Shown: positions 12,835 through 23,815 of the stretch, piece by piece
How the letters are laid out: each line of letters opens with the position of its first letter
Position numbering within the stretch: position 1 is the stretch's first letter
DNA from: Rhododendron vialii
Taxonomy: Eukaryota > Streptophyta > Magnoliopsida > Ericales > Ericaceae
Direction: 5' to 3'
Length of the DNA stretch: 64,000 nucleotides
Assembly (NCBI RefSeq): GCF_030253575.1
Contig: NC_080561.1
Location: forward strand, 6,585,001 to 6,649,000
The notes under the pieces: generated by a model
The model's database searches: none
What the model was told of the DNA's origin: nothing
What the model saw: only the letters and a program-made list of their open reading frames with translations
Program-made: the position numbers and the translations under genes

Positions 12835-12946
12835 ATTTTGTCACTCCCCTTCTTATTGTTAATGTCACTTCTTCTTGTGTCTATATTAGATGATTTATTT
12901 TGTGAGACAAAATAAGTGACATTAACAAAAAGGAGAGTGACAAAAT
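12835..12946. mobile_element. Small fold-back MITE with ~33-36-bp arms
   Basis: The left arm 12835-12870 (ATTTTGTCACTCCCCTTCTT...) is nearly the reverse complement of 12914-12946. The loop is about 43 bp. The element is non-coding. The shape and size fit a non-autonomous DNA transposon; the target duplication is unclear. Confidence 0.6.
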
Positions 12947-13009
12947 CAATTCTCTTGTTTATTATTAGTCTTTTTCCTCGGTTACAAAAAAATGAAAGTG
13001 CAGGTAGCC

Positions 13010-13260
13010 CTGAAGCAAACGAACCGAGCTGCTCGCGAGCAGCTCGTGGCTTGGCTCTGCTCGTTTAGTAATCGAGCCAAGCTCGGGCTCGAAAACGAGC
13101 TGAGTCGAGTTCAACACTCAATAGCTCGACTCATAAAAACTCGGCTTGTCTAAAGAGACTTGTTAAGTGGATTAACCTGGCTCTACTCATTAAGAGCTCG
13201 GCTCAATTACGAACGAGCCAATCTTGAACACTATAAATCTCGGTTAGGCTCATTTGCACC
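13010..13260. repeat. GAGCTCG-rich dispersed repeat
   Basis: Clusters of GAGC/GCTC words (for example GAGCTGCTCGCGAGCAGCTC, itself a palindrome) run through this AT-richer sequence. Similar words recur at 27930-28150 and 29200-29540. The repeat is dispersed and non-coding; its class is not known to me. Confidence 0.5.
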
Positions 13261-13577
13261 CCTAAGTGCATGTATGATTCCCTGACTCTCCACCAGGGAG
13301 TTTTGAGATATTAATATACTAAACACTTGATTCAACTCTCATTTGATCTTCAAATAAAAGCTATTGAGATATTATTCTCAATCCAAAACGTTCATTGTTA
13401 AGATGTTCTATTTTAATAATTTGTAAAAAAGTTCAAGTTGTTCGGATACCAATAAATGTCTAATCGACTTCCATTCGTGTAAATTAGGGAGTGGCGCATG
13501 CCACACCCCCTCCATACAGCTTTGCCCCTGGCTAAGAGTTTGAATACTTGAGAGGTAGAACATTCCAAACTTCCTTT

Positions 13578-13777
13578 TGCTAGAATTAAGGATATGATTT
13601 AGTCAATATTTGATTTGGTCAATATCCTTAATTGTGTAATCTTATTTTATGCCATAAGTGTAGAATATTTTCATGTAATCTTGTATTCTTTCCTTGTTAA
13701 TGTTTGTACTATATATATTGTACAACTACGATGAATGGAATTATCAGAAAATTACTCCACAATTGTGTTTATTTTCA
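13578..13777 (+). repeat. 5' LTR of the copia element
   Basis: This 200-bp LTR begins TG and ends CA, followed directly by the tRNA-Met primer site. A TATA-like stretch (ACTATATATATTG) lies near 13707. Confidence 0.93.
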
Positions 13778-13901
13778 TGGTATCAAAGCCACCTTCAATC
13801 TCCTTTTCTTAAACTCTAGGAATTGAAGTAGGTCCTGTATTCACAATTGTTGGTGTTTCTGTTCATATCATTCCGCTGCAAAATTTTCTTCTAGTGCCGT
13901 C

Positions 13902-16900
13902 ATGGCTGAAGTAAGTGGTGCTAAATTACCAAAGAAGAACGAATCTTCGACTATTGTGTCTGGTCGACTATTGTGTCTGGTCTCTGATCCAAAAGCAAAT
14001 CTAGCCACAACCCTTGCATTCACTGCTAAGTCTGGTATGTCTTTTACTGGAAATAGTAATTGGATAATTGACTCTGGCGCAACAGACCATATGACTTGTG
14101 ATCGTTATAAGTTTAGTCATTTATCTCCTAAATGTTCCAAAGCCACTATCACCACTGCTAATGATGTATCATCTCCGGTTATTGGAGTTGGTACAGTTCC
14201 ATTATCTTCCACGTTAAAAATCCATGATGTCTTATTTGTGCCGTCGTTAAATTGTAATATTCTCTCTGTGAATCAATTAGCCAAATCTCATGATTGTGTT
14301 GCTCTATTTTTTCCTACTCACTGTGTCTTTCAGAACATCCATACTCGGGAGAAGATTGGCAGTGGTAGACAAATGGGCGGATTGTACTATCTTGAAGATG
14401 GATTCCAACAATCCGATAAAAAAGGGCACGCTCTTGTGGTAAATGGAGATTCTATGAATAAAAAAAAGGAGAAAATTTGGTTATGGCATAGGAGATTGGG
14501 ACATCCTTCCTTTGGCTATCTTAGGAAATTATTTCCATCCTTGTTTCATGGATGTAATCTTTCAGATTTTGTTTGCGAAACTTGTGTGAAAGCAAAAAGC
14601 CATCGTACTAAATTTCATTTGAGTGATCATAAAACAGATTTACCTTTTTCATTAGTTCATTCAGATGTTTGGGGACCGGCCCCAATTTCTACTCTTAATG
14701 GGATGAGGTGGTTTATAACTTTTGTTGATGATTGCACTCGCATGACTTGGGTTTATCAAATGAAACACAAGAGTAATGTTTGTTCAATTTTTCGCATGTT
14801 CCATCAAATGATAACTACTCAGTTTGGTGTTCCAATAAAAGTCTTTCGTTCTGATAATGGTGGTGAGTACGAAAAGAAAGAATTGATGGAATTTATGCAC
14901 TCTGAAGGGATTATTCACCAAACATCTTGCACAGATTCTCCTCAACAAAATGGTGTTGCAGAGCGAAAAAATCGACATTTATTGGAAATTACTCGGTCTC
15001 TTTTAATTGGGGGTCATGTTCCTATTTACTTGTGGGGTGAAGCTTTGAATTCGGCGGTCTATTTAATGAACCGTACGCCATCCAGTGTTCTTAATTTTCG
15101 AAGACCATTGGATGCCCTTTCTGACCATTGCACTCTCCCACCGGTAGTACTTCTGGCTCCACGAATTTTTGGGTGTGTGGTTTATGTTCATTTGCATCCT
15201 CGCCAACGGACTAAGCTTGAATCTCGTGCTTTGAAGTGTGTTTTTGTGGGATATGGGAACAATAAAAAAGGCTACAAGTGTTTTGATTCAAAAACTCGAA
15301 GGCTTTATGTTTCCATGGATATTACCTTCCACGAGACCGAACTTTTTTACAAGGCGCCAATTCCTAATTTACCATTTCCAGGGGAGAATTCAGACGAAGT
15401 GATAAATTATGCAGAACTGGAAGCATTTTTTACCTCAGAAAATATTTCTTCGTCCGGAGATTCTTCAGGACAGGGTGAATTTTCAGATGAAAGGGAAGAG
15501 TTATCGGTTGTTGAACCAGAGACGTCTCATACTGAAGATAATGCTCTTCATGATAGTACAATGCCTCCCAACAATTCAACACAACCACTGAGCCAGTCTT
15601 CTTCTGAGATTCCTCCAGAGGTATCCACTAACCCTAACTCCACTGGTAGTGATGATCTTTTTTCTGAATCTCAAGTGTCTCAATATCGTCTTCCGCCTCG
15701 TTCTAATCGTGGTGTACCACCTGTTAAATATGAGCCTGATCCTAAATCCAACGTTAGATACCCCATTAGTAATTATGTGTCTTGTCAAAAACTGTCCAAG
15801 TCATATGCGTCTTATGTGCTACAGTTATCATCTGTTCCTATTCCTAGTAAAATGCAGGAGGCTCTAGCAGATGATAGATGGACTCAAGCCATGGCAGAAG
15901 AAATGGCAGCGCTTGAGAAAAATGATACTTGGGAGCTTGTGACTCTACCGAAAGGAAAAAAGACCGTGAGATGTAGATGGGTCTTTGCGGTCAAGCATAA
16001 AGCAGATGGGACAATTGAGAGGTATAAAGCTCGATTGGTTGCGAAAGGATATACGCAATCTTATGGGGTTGACTATCAGGAAACTTTTGCACCTGTTGCC
16101 AAACTTAATACAGTTAGAGTGCTCCTGTCTTTGGCGGTGAACCGAGATTGGCCACTTCTTCAGTTTGATGTAAAAAATGCTTTTTTACATGGAGATCTTA
16201 CAGAGGAAGTGTATATGGATCCCCCTCCAGGTGTGGAAAAATACTCAGATATTACAATGGTATGCAAACTTAAAAAGGCGTTGTATGGGTTAAAACAGTC
16301 TCCAAGAGCTTGGTTCGGTAGATTTACCAAGTCTATGAAGAGCTTCGGATATAAACAAAGCAACTCAGACCATACGTTGTTTTTAAAGCATCGAATGGGT
16401 AAAATTACTGCTTTGATTATATATGTTGATGACATGGTGGTGACAGGAGATGATCAAGAAGAAATTGAGAGCTTACAACGACACTTGGCCTTAGAGTTTG
16501 AAATGAAACAACTTGGAGATTTAAAATACTTTCTCGGAATCGAGGTAGCCCGCTCAAAGAATGGTATTTTCTTGTCTCAACGAAAATACGTTCTTGACTT
16601 GTTAACTGAAACAGGTATGCTTGGATGTAAGCATGCAAATACCCCTATTGAACAAAATCACAAGTTGTTTAATTGTTTACATGCAACTTCTACTGATAAA
16701 GCAAGATACCAGAGACTTGTGGGAAAATTAATTTACTTGTCCCATACTAGGCCAGATATTGTTTATTCAGTATGCGTAGTAAGCCAGTTTATGCATGATC
16801 CTCGTAAACCTCACATGGATGCTGTGGAACGCATATTGCGATATTTAAAGTCTGCTCCGGGTAAAGGGTTATTGTTCAGCAAGAATAATCACTTGAAGGT

Positions 16901-17378
16901 AGAAGGTTACACTGATGCAGATTGGGCTGGTTCATCTGACGACAGAAAATCTACATCAGGATACTTTACTTTTGTAGGGGGCAACCTTGTGACTTGGAGG
17001 AGTAAAAAACAACAGGTGGTAGCAAGGTCAAGTGCAGAAGCTGAATATAGAGGCATGGCTTTTGGAGTATGTGAGTTACTATGGTTGAGGAACTTGCTTA
17101 AGGATTTGGGTATTCACTCTCAGGAGACAATGAAGCTGTATTGTGACAACACTTCTGCTATAGAGATTGCTCATAATCCAGTCCAACACGATCGGACGAA
17201 GCATGTGGAAATTGATAGGCACTTCATTAAAGAAAAACTTGAAGCCGGAATCATTGCTTTCCCGTTTGTGAAGTCTGCAGACCAACTAGCCGATGTCCTT
17301 ACCAAAGCTGTTGCTAGCAGTGTTTTTAGTCACTCTTTAGACAAGTTAGGCATGTGCGATATACATGCTCCAACTTGA
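13902..17378 (+). CDS. Copia pol polyprotein (protease-integrase-RT-RNase H), 1158 aa
   Basis: One uninterrupted frame. The domains in order are an aspartic protease (DSGATDHM, residues 57-64), a GAG-pre-integrase zinc region (HRRLGHPS...CETCVKAKSH), an integrase core (HSDVWGP, VFRSDNGGEYE, then the QQNGVAERKNR region that holds the catalytic Glu), a Ty1-type reverse transcriptase (RWVFAVKHKADG to YVDDMVVTGDD, YVDD at 841-844) and RNase H (YTDADWAGSSDDRKSTSGY, SSAEAEYRGMA). Order and motifs fit Ty1/copia. The gag domain and its CCHC knuckle are absent: only about 21 residues precede the protease-side sequence. A 17-bp tandem duplication at 13949-13982 sets the frame joining the start codon to pol. 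The coding region looks intact, so the element could only move with capsid supplied by a relative. Confidence 0.95.
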   Translation: MAEVSGAKLPKKNESSTIVSGRLLCLVSDPKANLATTLAFTAKSGMSFTGNSNWIIDSGATDHMTCDRYKFSHLSPKCSKATITTANDVSSPVIGVGTVPLSSTLKIHDVLFVPSLNCNILSVNQLAKSHDCVALFFPTHCVFQNIHTREKIGSGRQMGGLYYLEDGFQQSDKKGHALVVNGDSMNKKKEKIWLWHRRLGHPSFGYLRKLFPSLFHGCNLSDFVCETCVKAKSHRTKFHLSDHKTDLPFSLVHSDVWGPAPISTLNGMRWFITFVDDCTRMTWVYQMKHKSNVCSIFRMFHQMITTQFGVPIKVFRSDNGGEYEKKELMEFMHSEGIIHQTSCTDSPQQNGVAERKNRHLLEITRSLLIGGHVPIYLWGEALNSAVYLMNRTPSSVLNFRRPLDALSDHCTLPPVVLLAPRIFGCVVYVHLHPRQRTKLESRALKCVFVGYGNNKKGYKCFDSKTRRLYVSMDITFHETELFYKAPIPNLPFPGENSDEVINYAELEAFFTSENISSSGDSSGQGEFSDEREELSVVEPETSHTEDNALHDSTMPPNNSTQPLSQSSSEIPPEVSTNPNSTGSDDLFSESQVSQYRLPPRSNRGVPPVKYEPDPKSNVRYPISNYVSCQKLSKSYASYVLQLSSVPIPSKMQEALADDRWTQAMAEEMAALEKNDTWELVTLPKGKKTVRCRWVFAVKHKADGTIERYKARLVAKGYTQSYGVDYQETFAPVAKLNTVRVLLSLAVNRDWPLLQFDVKNAFLHGDLTEEVYMDPPPGVEKYSDITMVCKLKKALYGLKQSPRAWFGRFTKSMKSFGYKQSNSDHTLFLKHRMGKITALIIYVDDMVVTGDDQEEIESLQRHLALEFEMKQLGDLKYFLGIEVARSKNGIFLSQRKYVLDLLTETGMLGCKHANTPIEQNHKLFNCLHATSTDKARYQRLVGKLIYLSHTRPDIVYSVCVVSQFMHDPRKPHMDAVERILRYLKSAPGKGLLFSKNNHLKVEGYTDADWAGSSDDRKSTSGYFTFVGGNLVTWRSKKQQVVARSSAEAEYRGMAFGVCELLWLRNLLKDLGIHSQETMKLYCDNTSAIEIAHNPVQHDRTKHVEIDRHFIKEKLEAGIIAFPFVKSADQLADVLTKAVASSVFSHSLDKLGMCDIHAPT
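13949..13982 (+). repeat. 17-bp tandem duplication at the start of copia pol
   Basis: GACTATTGTGTCTGGTC occurs twice head to tail (13949-13965 and 13966-13982). Because 17 is not a multiple of three, a single copy would take the start codon into a TGA right after the repeat; the second copy leads into the pol frame. Confidence 0.9.
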
Positions 17379-17385
17379 GGGGGAG

Positions 17386-17585
17386 TGCTAGAATTAAGGA
17401 TATGATTTAGTCAATATTTGATTTGGTCAATATCCTTAATTGTGTAATCTTATTTTATGCCATAAGTGTAGAATATTTCCATGTAATCTTGTATTCTTTC
17501 CTTGTTAATGTTTGTACTATATATATTGTACAACTACGATGAATGGAATTATCAGAAAATTACTCCACAATTGTGTTTATTTTCA
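17386..17585 (+). repeat. 3' LTR of the copia element
   Basis: The 200-bp LTR is preceded by a polypurine tract and followed by the CCTTT target duplication. It matches the 5' LTR except for one base. Confidence 0.93.
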
Positions 17586-17928
17586 CCTTTCTCTCAATTA
17601 CTGATCAAGCTCCTTGAGAGTTATGGTTTTCCCACAAACATTTTTTTCCCAAGAACCAAACACTAAAAACATGATGCAGCATCCAACCATCTTCATCCAT
17701 TCCATCTAAAAAGAGTCCATTACCAATATCGAATTGAAATTAATTTTTAATAGAGATATCTGAAAAACCAAATCCCGTAAATGATCAAATTCGATCGTCA
17801 AAGTGAGGCCCGGTTAAGTACCATAGATAAAAAATGAGTACGTTCCTCCACTTTTCAAGTGAGTGAACAAAATAACTTTCGATTGAAAGGTACTCCAATG
17901 TGGTGGGACCCAAAACTAACCTCATTAT

Positions 17929-18099
17929 ATGAATATTTATTTTTTGGGACAAAATAAGTTATGGATCAATAAAAGTGCTGAACAACTATTCGAAGAAAGA
18001 CTGACAAGAAGCCACCCAGGAAGACTGGATCTGATCAAGAACTATAATTATGTGCAAGCTGTATTTTGTTTCTTTGCTCTGTTCTCTGGATTCACATAG
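17929..18099 (+). other. Unrecognised small ORF, 56 aa
   Basis: The frame from 17929 to 18099 includes a charged stretch (SAEQLFEERLTRSHPGRLDL) then a hydrophobic tail (VQAVFCFFALFSGFT). It is followed by T-rich sequence resembling a 3' UTR. A second frame over the same DNA reads RRKTDKKPPRKTGSDQEL then stop, so the true frame, if any, is uncertain. It may be the 3' end of a decayed gene. I do not recognise it. Confidence 0.2.
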
Positions 18100-19560
18100 T
18101 ACCATAGGGAACACACTTGTTTTGTTCCTTTTCTTTCTTGGGACTGTAATGTAATGTTATGACTGTGAAGCCTGATTCGGCTTAAGTTTTATTGCCATGT
18201 TTTATTTCCATTCTTTAATTATGTTGGGGTTCAACTCGGACAAGGAGTATGCGAGCATTGGTAAGTATTACGCTCCACACACCCGATGGAATCTGTACTA
18301 TTTCTTTATTCGTTATCTACGAAAAATTAATGCCAGACGTGATGTTAGTCAGTCACACAACAGAAAATTTGAAGGGGAAAAAAAAATGTGTTTTCTGTTT
18401 GCGTTCTTCACTTGATTGTTATTACATGTTGTGTGTCTGTGTGATGTGATGTAGCTGATTTCTCAACCTGTAATTAAACTCATTATTATCTCTCTATTTA
18501 TTCTATGAAATTATTTATTAAAAAAAAAACCCGGGAAGAGTCTTATATGGTGTAAAGTGTTATGAAACGTCACGTGGCCTAAACTTGGGCAAACAACAAC
18601 CAGAGCAATCTGTCAATAGTCTACCACATGTTGAAGGCCCAATTTTTGTCACCAGGGTCAAGGTTTGACCGTTGTTGTCTCAATTAATTTACGCATATTT
18701 TGACTAATTTTTTTTTCAGTCTGGTAAAAAGCAAGCCATCTACGCCAAACCAAGATTATGGAATTCACAAGAATTTTTCTTTTACGGTATAATTTTAAGA
18801 ATCGAACGCTGATCAATTGTGTAGAAAGATTCTCACCAACCAACTAGAGTAACCCTGGGGCCCAAGGATTTTGCTTTGGTCGTTGCTTATGTTTTCCATT
18901 ATATGCATACTTTATATAAGAAAAAAAACTGTGCGCTTTGTCCTTATATGGTTGGTTTTACTTCATTATACACAACGTTTGGATTTTTAATTTGTCTGGT
19001 AAAAGAAAAAAGAAAACTAAATAAAATTGGCGGACAAATTTGCTTTTGGCAGGGAAAACAAGAAATAAAATGGTACAGTACTAGTAGATATTTCGATTAT
19101 GGGACTCACTATTAGCAAATTTTGTATGATATCATTGACCTAAATTAGGGCCGCTTGTTGAAGAAAAAAAACATAGATACATAACTTTTTTACAATTATC
19201 AAACAGACCTCCTGAATACGAAATTCTGATTCCATATCTACTATTTCTTTCTTACATTAGGTTAGTTATGCTGTGAGTTTTAACTTTCGATTTGAGTGGT
19301 ACTGTGTCTATGAATTATTTTCCTGAGAATTAGAGGGGGGAAATTAAGGTGTTAATATAGTTTATAGTTGCATGTTGTACCATCTTTTACCAATGATGTT
19401 TTCAGTTTAAACTCTACTGCAAATCACAAATAATCACACAAACGCTTTCACAAACACTTGCACACACTATCCCTCCAATGTGGGTGAGACTCATAAATAA
19501 ATGTTAGTGTTGTTTGTGTAGAGGTTAATTTGCGGTCGTAGCATTTTCCTTCTAGCTTTG
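18100..19560. other. Gene-poor AT-rich stretch
   Basis: No recognisable domain or RNA gene is visible. Short frames are interrupted and low in complexity. A stretch near 19410-19520 rich in CACAAAC words may be a decayed fold-back element. Confidence 0.4.
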
Positions 19561-19565
19561 TTCCT

Positions 19566-19959
19566 TTTTTAATAACTCGGATGTTCGGGCCAACTTACGC
19601 GCACCTCGATTATTTCAATTATGTACTTAAATGAGATGGCATGATTAAATATACATGTCACATGTGTAATGTCCTCTATCTGCAGATAAGCAGGGACGAA
19701 CCTATAGGATCCCATATATGCATGGGGCACGTACCTCCACTCGATTCTCCAGGATATATATTTATTTTTGGATAATTCAGAGTATTCGGACCAATTTATG
19801 TGCACATCAATTGATCTCTAGGGATCAAACCCATCTTCCACTACCAGAGGAACTGTCCTCGTAAGAGTTGTAGCACCTGGAATATTTCAAACCTAATACC
19901 GTAGGAGGAAAAAACAACCACGTCTCAGGCCTTAACCATCAAACCAACTCCTTGGGTTT
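19566..19959 (-). repeat. SINE-like copies (one near full length, one tail fragment)
   Basis: On the minus strand, 19959 to about 19760 starts with a box A-like region (TGGTTTGATGGTTAAGG), followed by a degenerate box B. It ends with the family tail (AATTGATGTGCACATAAATT...) next to a T-rich stretch on the plus strand. A separate tail fragment lies at 19566-19612. They resemble Au-type plant SINEs, tRNA-derived retroposons; the name is tentative. Confidence 0.5.
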
Positions 19960-20540
19960 AACTTTTCCAAATAATTTCAATACCCTTCTAATGTAGTCTT
20001 TAAATTCTGACAGTGTCCTATAAAATTACACTAAATTTTCATAAGCAAATATTTATTAAGCTTCTTTTTAGATCGGTAAATTTTACACATTTCTTTTCTC
20101 CGCACAATCCATTCTAGTAATCATGATATGAATGACATATGTCTTAACTTATAAATATTATTGGAAGGCATTACACCTCTAAGGTTTTTTTTGTAAGTTC
20201 ACTTGAAAGAACTAATAACATACTAAGTAAAAATGATAGATGGAATTCACTATCCTTTTTATTTTATTTTATGAAATTCTTCTTTATCACCATAAATAAT
20301 ATGTGTTCCCACTAACGTAAATTTCTGAGTTTGTCACTGATCTGTTTGAGGCCATTCATTACCTCATATACCCCTATGAAAAATCTCTTGGGGTTTATTC
20401 AAGGGAGCATGCATAACATACTGTCATCATCCACTAACTGATCAGCAGGCCTCATCTCTTGACTCTATTGATCAAAGATAAGGCCTCATTTGGTAATATA
20501 ATTTCCTTTGCCTATCCTTTTTATTTATTTAATAGAGAGA

Positions 20541-20691
20541 TGTTAGAAGCACATCAATTTGTCACACTTCAACCACAACCCTCTTACATACCTGTAGGTC
20601 CCTAGCGGGTCTCTAGCATTTATTGTGAAATTTTCACACTTGCATGTGAGAGAGGTGTGATTGAAGTGTGACACATTCATGTGTCCTTAAC
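20541..20691. mobile_element. 150-bp fold-back MITE
   Basis: The two halves form inverted arms of about 47 bp. The best core is TGTCACACTTCAACCACA at 20560-20577 against its complement at 20656-20673, 17 of 18 matching. The element is non-coding. The shape fits a miniature inverted-repeat transposon. Confidence 0.6.
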
Positions 20692-21749
20692 ATTTCCCTA
20701 TTTAATAACATAATTAATAAACAACAAGCGAATGAGAAGGTTTGGTAAACCCATCTTGCTTATATTTGCCAATCTTTTTTGGTCACCTGCAATGGTCCCC
20801 TACGGATTGGGGGATCTTACTGTCCACGTAGGTCAATAGGTGTGTTGTCCCCAAAAAACGCTACTGTTTTTGCTGCAAAAAACTCTGCCCTTCTTATGCC
20901 TTGTTGGGTACCCATTAAATAGGTAAGAAATTAATAATTTTTTTTTATTTTTATGGGGCCCATTATGAATTCTATAAAGATGATTTAAACCACTCATGCC
21001 TTGTTCACTACACAACTCTATTCGAAAAAGGAAAATTTTAAAATCAGTCCAATGGGCTAACAATAATAAGTGTGTAAATACTTATAAATAAAAAAAAGGT
21101 GTGTAAATGTGTATTAAAGGGTGTAAAAAGTATACATAAATATGTGTTTTTTTTATCTTCTAGTATGTTTATCGTCAACTCAATGGGCTGACAATAGCAA
21201 AACCGAAATAGCTCAATCCAATATCGGTAAGGGATGTTTCTAAATTCGTAGCCTTGGGCGCTCTACGAATTGTGAAACAACACTTTAAAATGGGTCCTAG
21301 AGCACAAGAGATTATTTAGCACAATATTTCATAGAGCACTCTCGAGGCTATTTCCACCATACATTAGCGTGAAATTCACACACTTTGAGATGAGTCCTAT
21401 ACGGTGAGTGAATCCAAAAAGAATATGTTTTCATCATTGATCGATGGGTATTGCAATCGTTTTATAGTGGTAGGAGTAGTTCAGATTGATTTAATAATTC
21501 TAGAATTAGAAGATGTGACATACTCCTACTTGAAATGTACAAATTTCATTATTATTTGAGTGTCTTTTCAGGCCTTATTGGGAAACAACTTTTCATTTTA
21601 TTTCTTTATTTGGCTTATTCATACAATTTCCATTGGCATTCTTTGATGTATTTGGATCTCTTTAGCTGGCATTCATCTATTTGAAGATTATTAAATTCTT
21701 TTGAATAAGGTTACTTAGAAATTATCTATTCTATTGATTTATTATTACC

Positions 21750-21885
21750 AATATTATATACATTAGCAGGGGTTAGTGGGATGTTAGAATTAGCACAGGC
21801 AGGTCCAAATATTTATCTATAACTCTGGCCTCCAAAGCCCGCCCCTCGTGGGGCTTGAACTGAGGTCTCCACGGAGAGGAAAAAT
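21750..21885 (-). repeat. Second SINE family, minus-strand copy
   Basis: On the minus strand it has a box B-like GTTCAAGCCCC (21852-21862). Its tail (GTGCTAATTCTAACATCCCA, then CTAACCCCTGCTAATGTATA) closely matches the tail of the plus-strand copy at 24346-24520. The shared tail in opposite orientation supports a dispersed retroposon family. Confidence 0.5.
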
Positions 21886-21965
21886 GAGACAATTAACTAC
21901 ATTTGCTGTGGTTTCTCATTGATTTATTTAATTTGGTCCAGAAGATATATAGTTAACCTAGGGAT

Positions 21966-21968
<3 letters not shown>

Positions 21969-22000
<32 letters not shown>

Positions 22001-22264
22001 GGATAGAAAGCAAGGGAGATGTATACCTTTACCTAACAAATATTTCCACAATGGGCAGTCCCATCTCCCATTGTTTGATTGTAACAAATCCTCACTTTGT
22101 CCAATGCCAAATATTTTACTAGTATATGATCCCTAGCCTTTTTTATGTTTTAGTGATGGAAAAATTAAATGAAAAGTGGTAGGGACCAAAACATGCACAC
22201 AAACCTTCCTCATATTTTTTTTCCCTGCAGCTTGAACTAGGCCACGAATAAACAAAGCTCAAGG

Positions 22265-22302
<38 letters not shown>
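21969..22302. repeat. (GA)n and (CT)n microsatellites
   Basis: A GA run at 21969-21997 and a CT run at about 22267-22301 flank an AT-rich stretch. No gene is supported here. Confidence 0.8.
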
Positions 22303-22305
<3 letters not shown>

Positions 22306-23035
22306 AGTGGAAAAGAATGGATAACCCTAACCTAATTTTTAGGAGTGTAATCATAATCATAATTGAATAGTAACTTACAAATTAATAGTTTGGACCCACT
22401 TTTAGTACATTTACACATGCACTTTTAGTAATTTGAGATTGTGAGCTTTCCTCATTAATAATGTTGGTCCTCTATTTCTCGGTACAGAGAAATAGAGGGG
22501 AATCGGCACAGAAGAATTGAGCTTCATACTACTCTAGAAACGAATCTTGCACGTATCTGCCTTGGCATGCTAGCTATCATACCGATTGGAATGGGTCAAT
22601 TTCTCTAACCCACTTTCTTCCATAACACTTCAAAAAATTTCACAAAATCTCGAGCGGGAAATCATCATTCACCCAAAATCAATAATTCCACAAACCAAAA
22701 TCAGATCCACGACATTTTCTCTCTCCACGCCCCAAAAAAACAAAACCAACTCCATTTTCTCTCTTCTAAGCTCTACCTCTCTATTTATCACCACCACAGC
22801 TGCCGACAAACCCACCCACACCAGAGACATCTTCGACCACTAGAGACGCCACCGTGCACCGCCGACCACAAAGATCAACTACCCCCCTCTCTCTCTATAA
22901 GTGGAAAAGAGTGGATAACCCTAACCTAATTTCTAGGGATGGAATCATAATTGAACAACTAACAAATTAATAGTTTGGACCCACTTTTGGTACATGTACA
23001 AATGCATGCACTTTTAGTAATTTGACTAATAGAAA
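22301..23035. repeat. Direct duplication of ~135 bp flanking a ~460-bp insert
   Basis: The block at about 22302-22440 (ATAAGTGGAAAAGA.TGGATA...) recurs at about 22899-23035 with roughly 90% identity. Each copy follows a CT-rich stretch. The insert between them contains a perfect 12-bp hairpin (CCTCTATTTCTC / GAGAAATAGAGG, about 22469-22498). The origin is unclear: either unequal exchange or a duplication around an insertion. Confidence 0.55.
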
Positions 23036-23435
23036 ATTATTATGATAAAAAGGCAACAATATGTTCTAGTGGTAGGTGTTTAATTAGCGTCCCCTTAATG
23101 ATCCCTATTACTCTAACCCTATCCAAACCCAAGATATCAACATTGTTTAAGTTATTTGGTTGGACTTGTCATTGAAAAAATTATTCAGGAGCACGGGTAC
23201 TTTTTTTTTAATTATTATAAATTTATTATGGGGACTCTTAGAGTAGAATTTAAAAAGAAGAGAGATGATAGTGGGCAATTAATGGGAGGACCAACCATGT
23301 GTGAAATGACTTATCCTAAACTACCTAAATAGTACAGGCTAGACAAGCCATGTTTTAAATGAAAAAACAATGATTGTCTAGATTAAGGGGACTTTTTGGC
23401 CTAACTTGTGTATTTTGGCTTATAGTCTAAGTTTC

Positions 23436-23815
23436 TTTTTTTTTTTTTTGATAAGTACTTTCTATTAAAAAGCGCAAACCCAACTACAAGCTTGAAGGGG
23501 CTTTCCCCCGTAAAGAACAAGGCAACTATACATCAGAAAAAACAAACCTAATGCCAACTGAAAATGAGCAAGAAAAACTAGAAAGAAATCTATACATCAA
23601 AAATCCTATATGTGAGTCCCCAACTATTGCAAAGGTCTCTGTTTAGCTGTGTTCGGTCAAGACCCCTCTTCAAACACAAAGATTCTTGAACACAGGAAAA
23701 AGTTCGACGTATAATCTGATCTTGAGTTGAGGCATTCTGATTAAACACCCGTTGATTCCTTTCTAACCAAAGATTATACACCAATAAAATAAGAGAAATA
23801 TTCAAAGAAGTTCAA
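23436..23815 (-). pseudogene. 5'-truncated LINE with poly(A) tail
   Basis: On the minus strand, 23805-23590 encodes the C-terminal end of a plant LINE reverse-transcriptase protein (LLVYNLWLERNQRVF...). The segment is typical of the region after the zinc-binding RVT domain. A 3' UTR of about 140 bp follows, ending in a poly(A) run that reads as T's at about 23438-23450 on the plus strand. The 5' end is missing, as in most LINE insertions. Confidence 0.65.

Larger units (their letters stand above)
13573..17590 (+). mobile_element. Young Ty1/copia retrotransposon lacking gag, with 5-bp target duplication
   Basis: The 200-bp LTRs at 13578-13777 and 17386-17585 both run TGCTAGAATT...TATTTTCA and differ at only one position that I can see (T/C near 13670 against 17478). 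They are flanked by the 5-bp direct repeat CCTTT (13573-13577 and 17586-17590). A primer-binding site TGGTATCAAAGCC complementary to initiator tRNA-Met starts at 13778, and a purine tract TTGAGGGGGAG ends at 17385. The only ORF starts 124 bp after the 5' LTR and begins almost directly with the protease, so gag is missing. LTR identity points to recent insertion. Confidence 0.95.

Noticed and set aside
22586..22843. 85-residue ORF between the duplicated 135-bp blocks
   Set aside because: Low-complexity Ser/Thr/Ile composition with no recognisable domain; probably chance.
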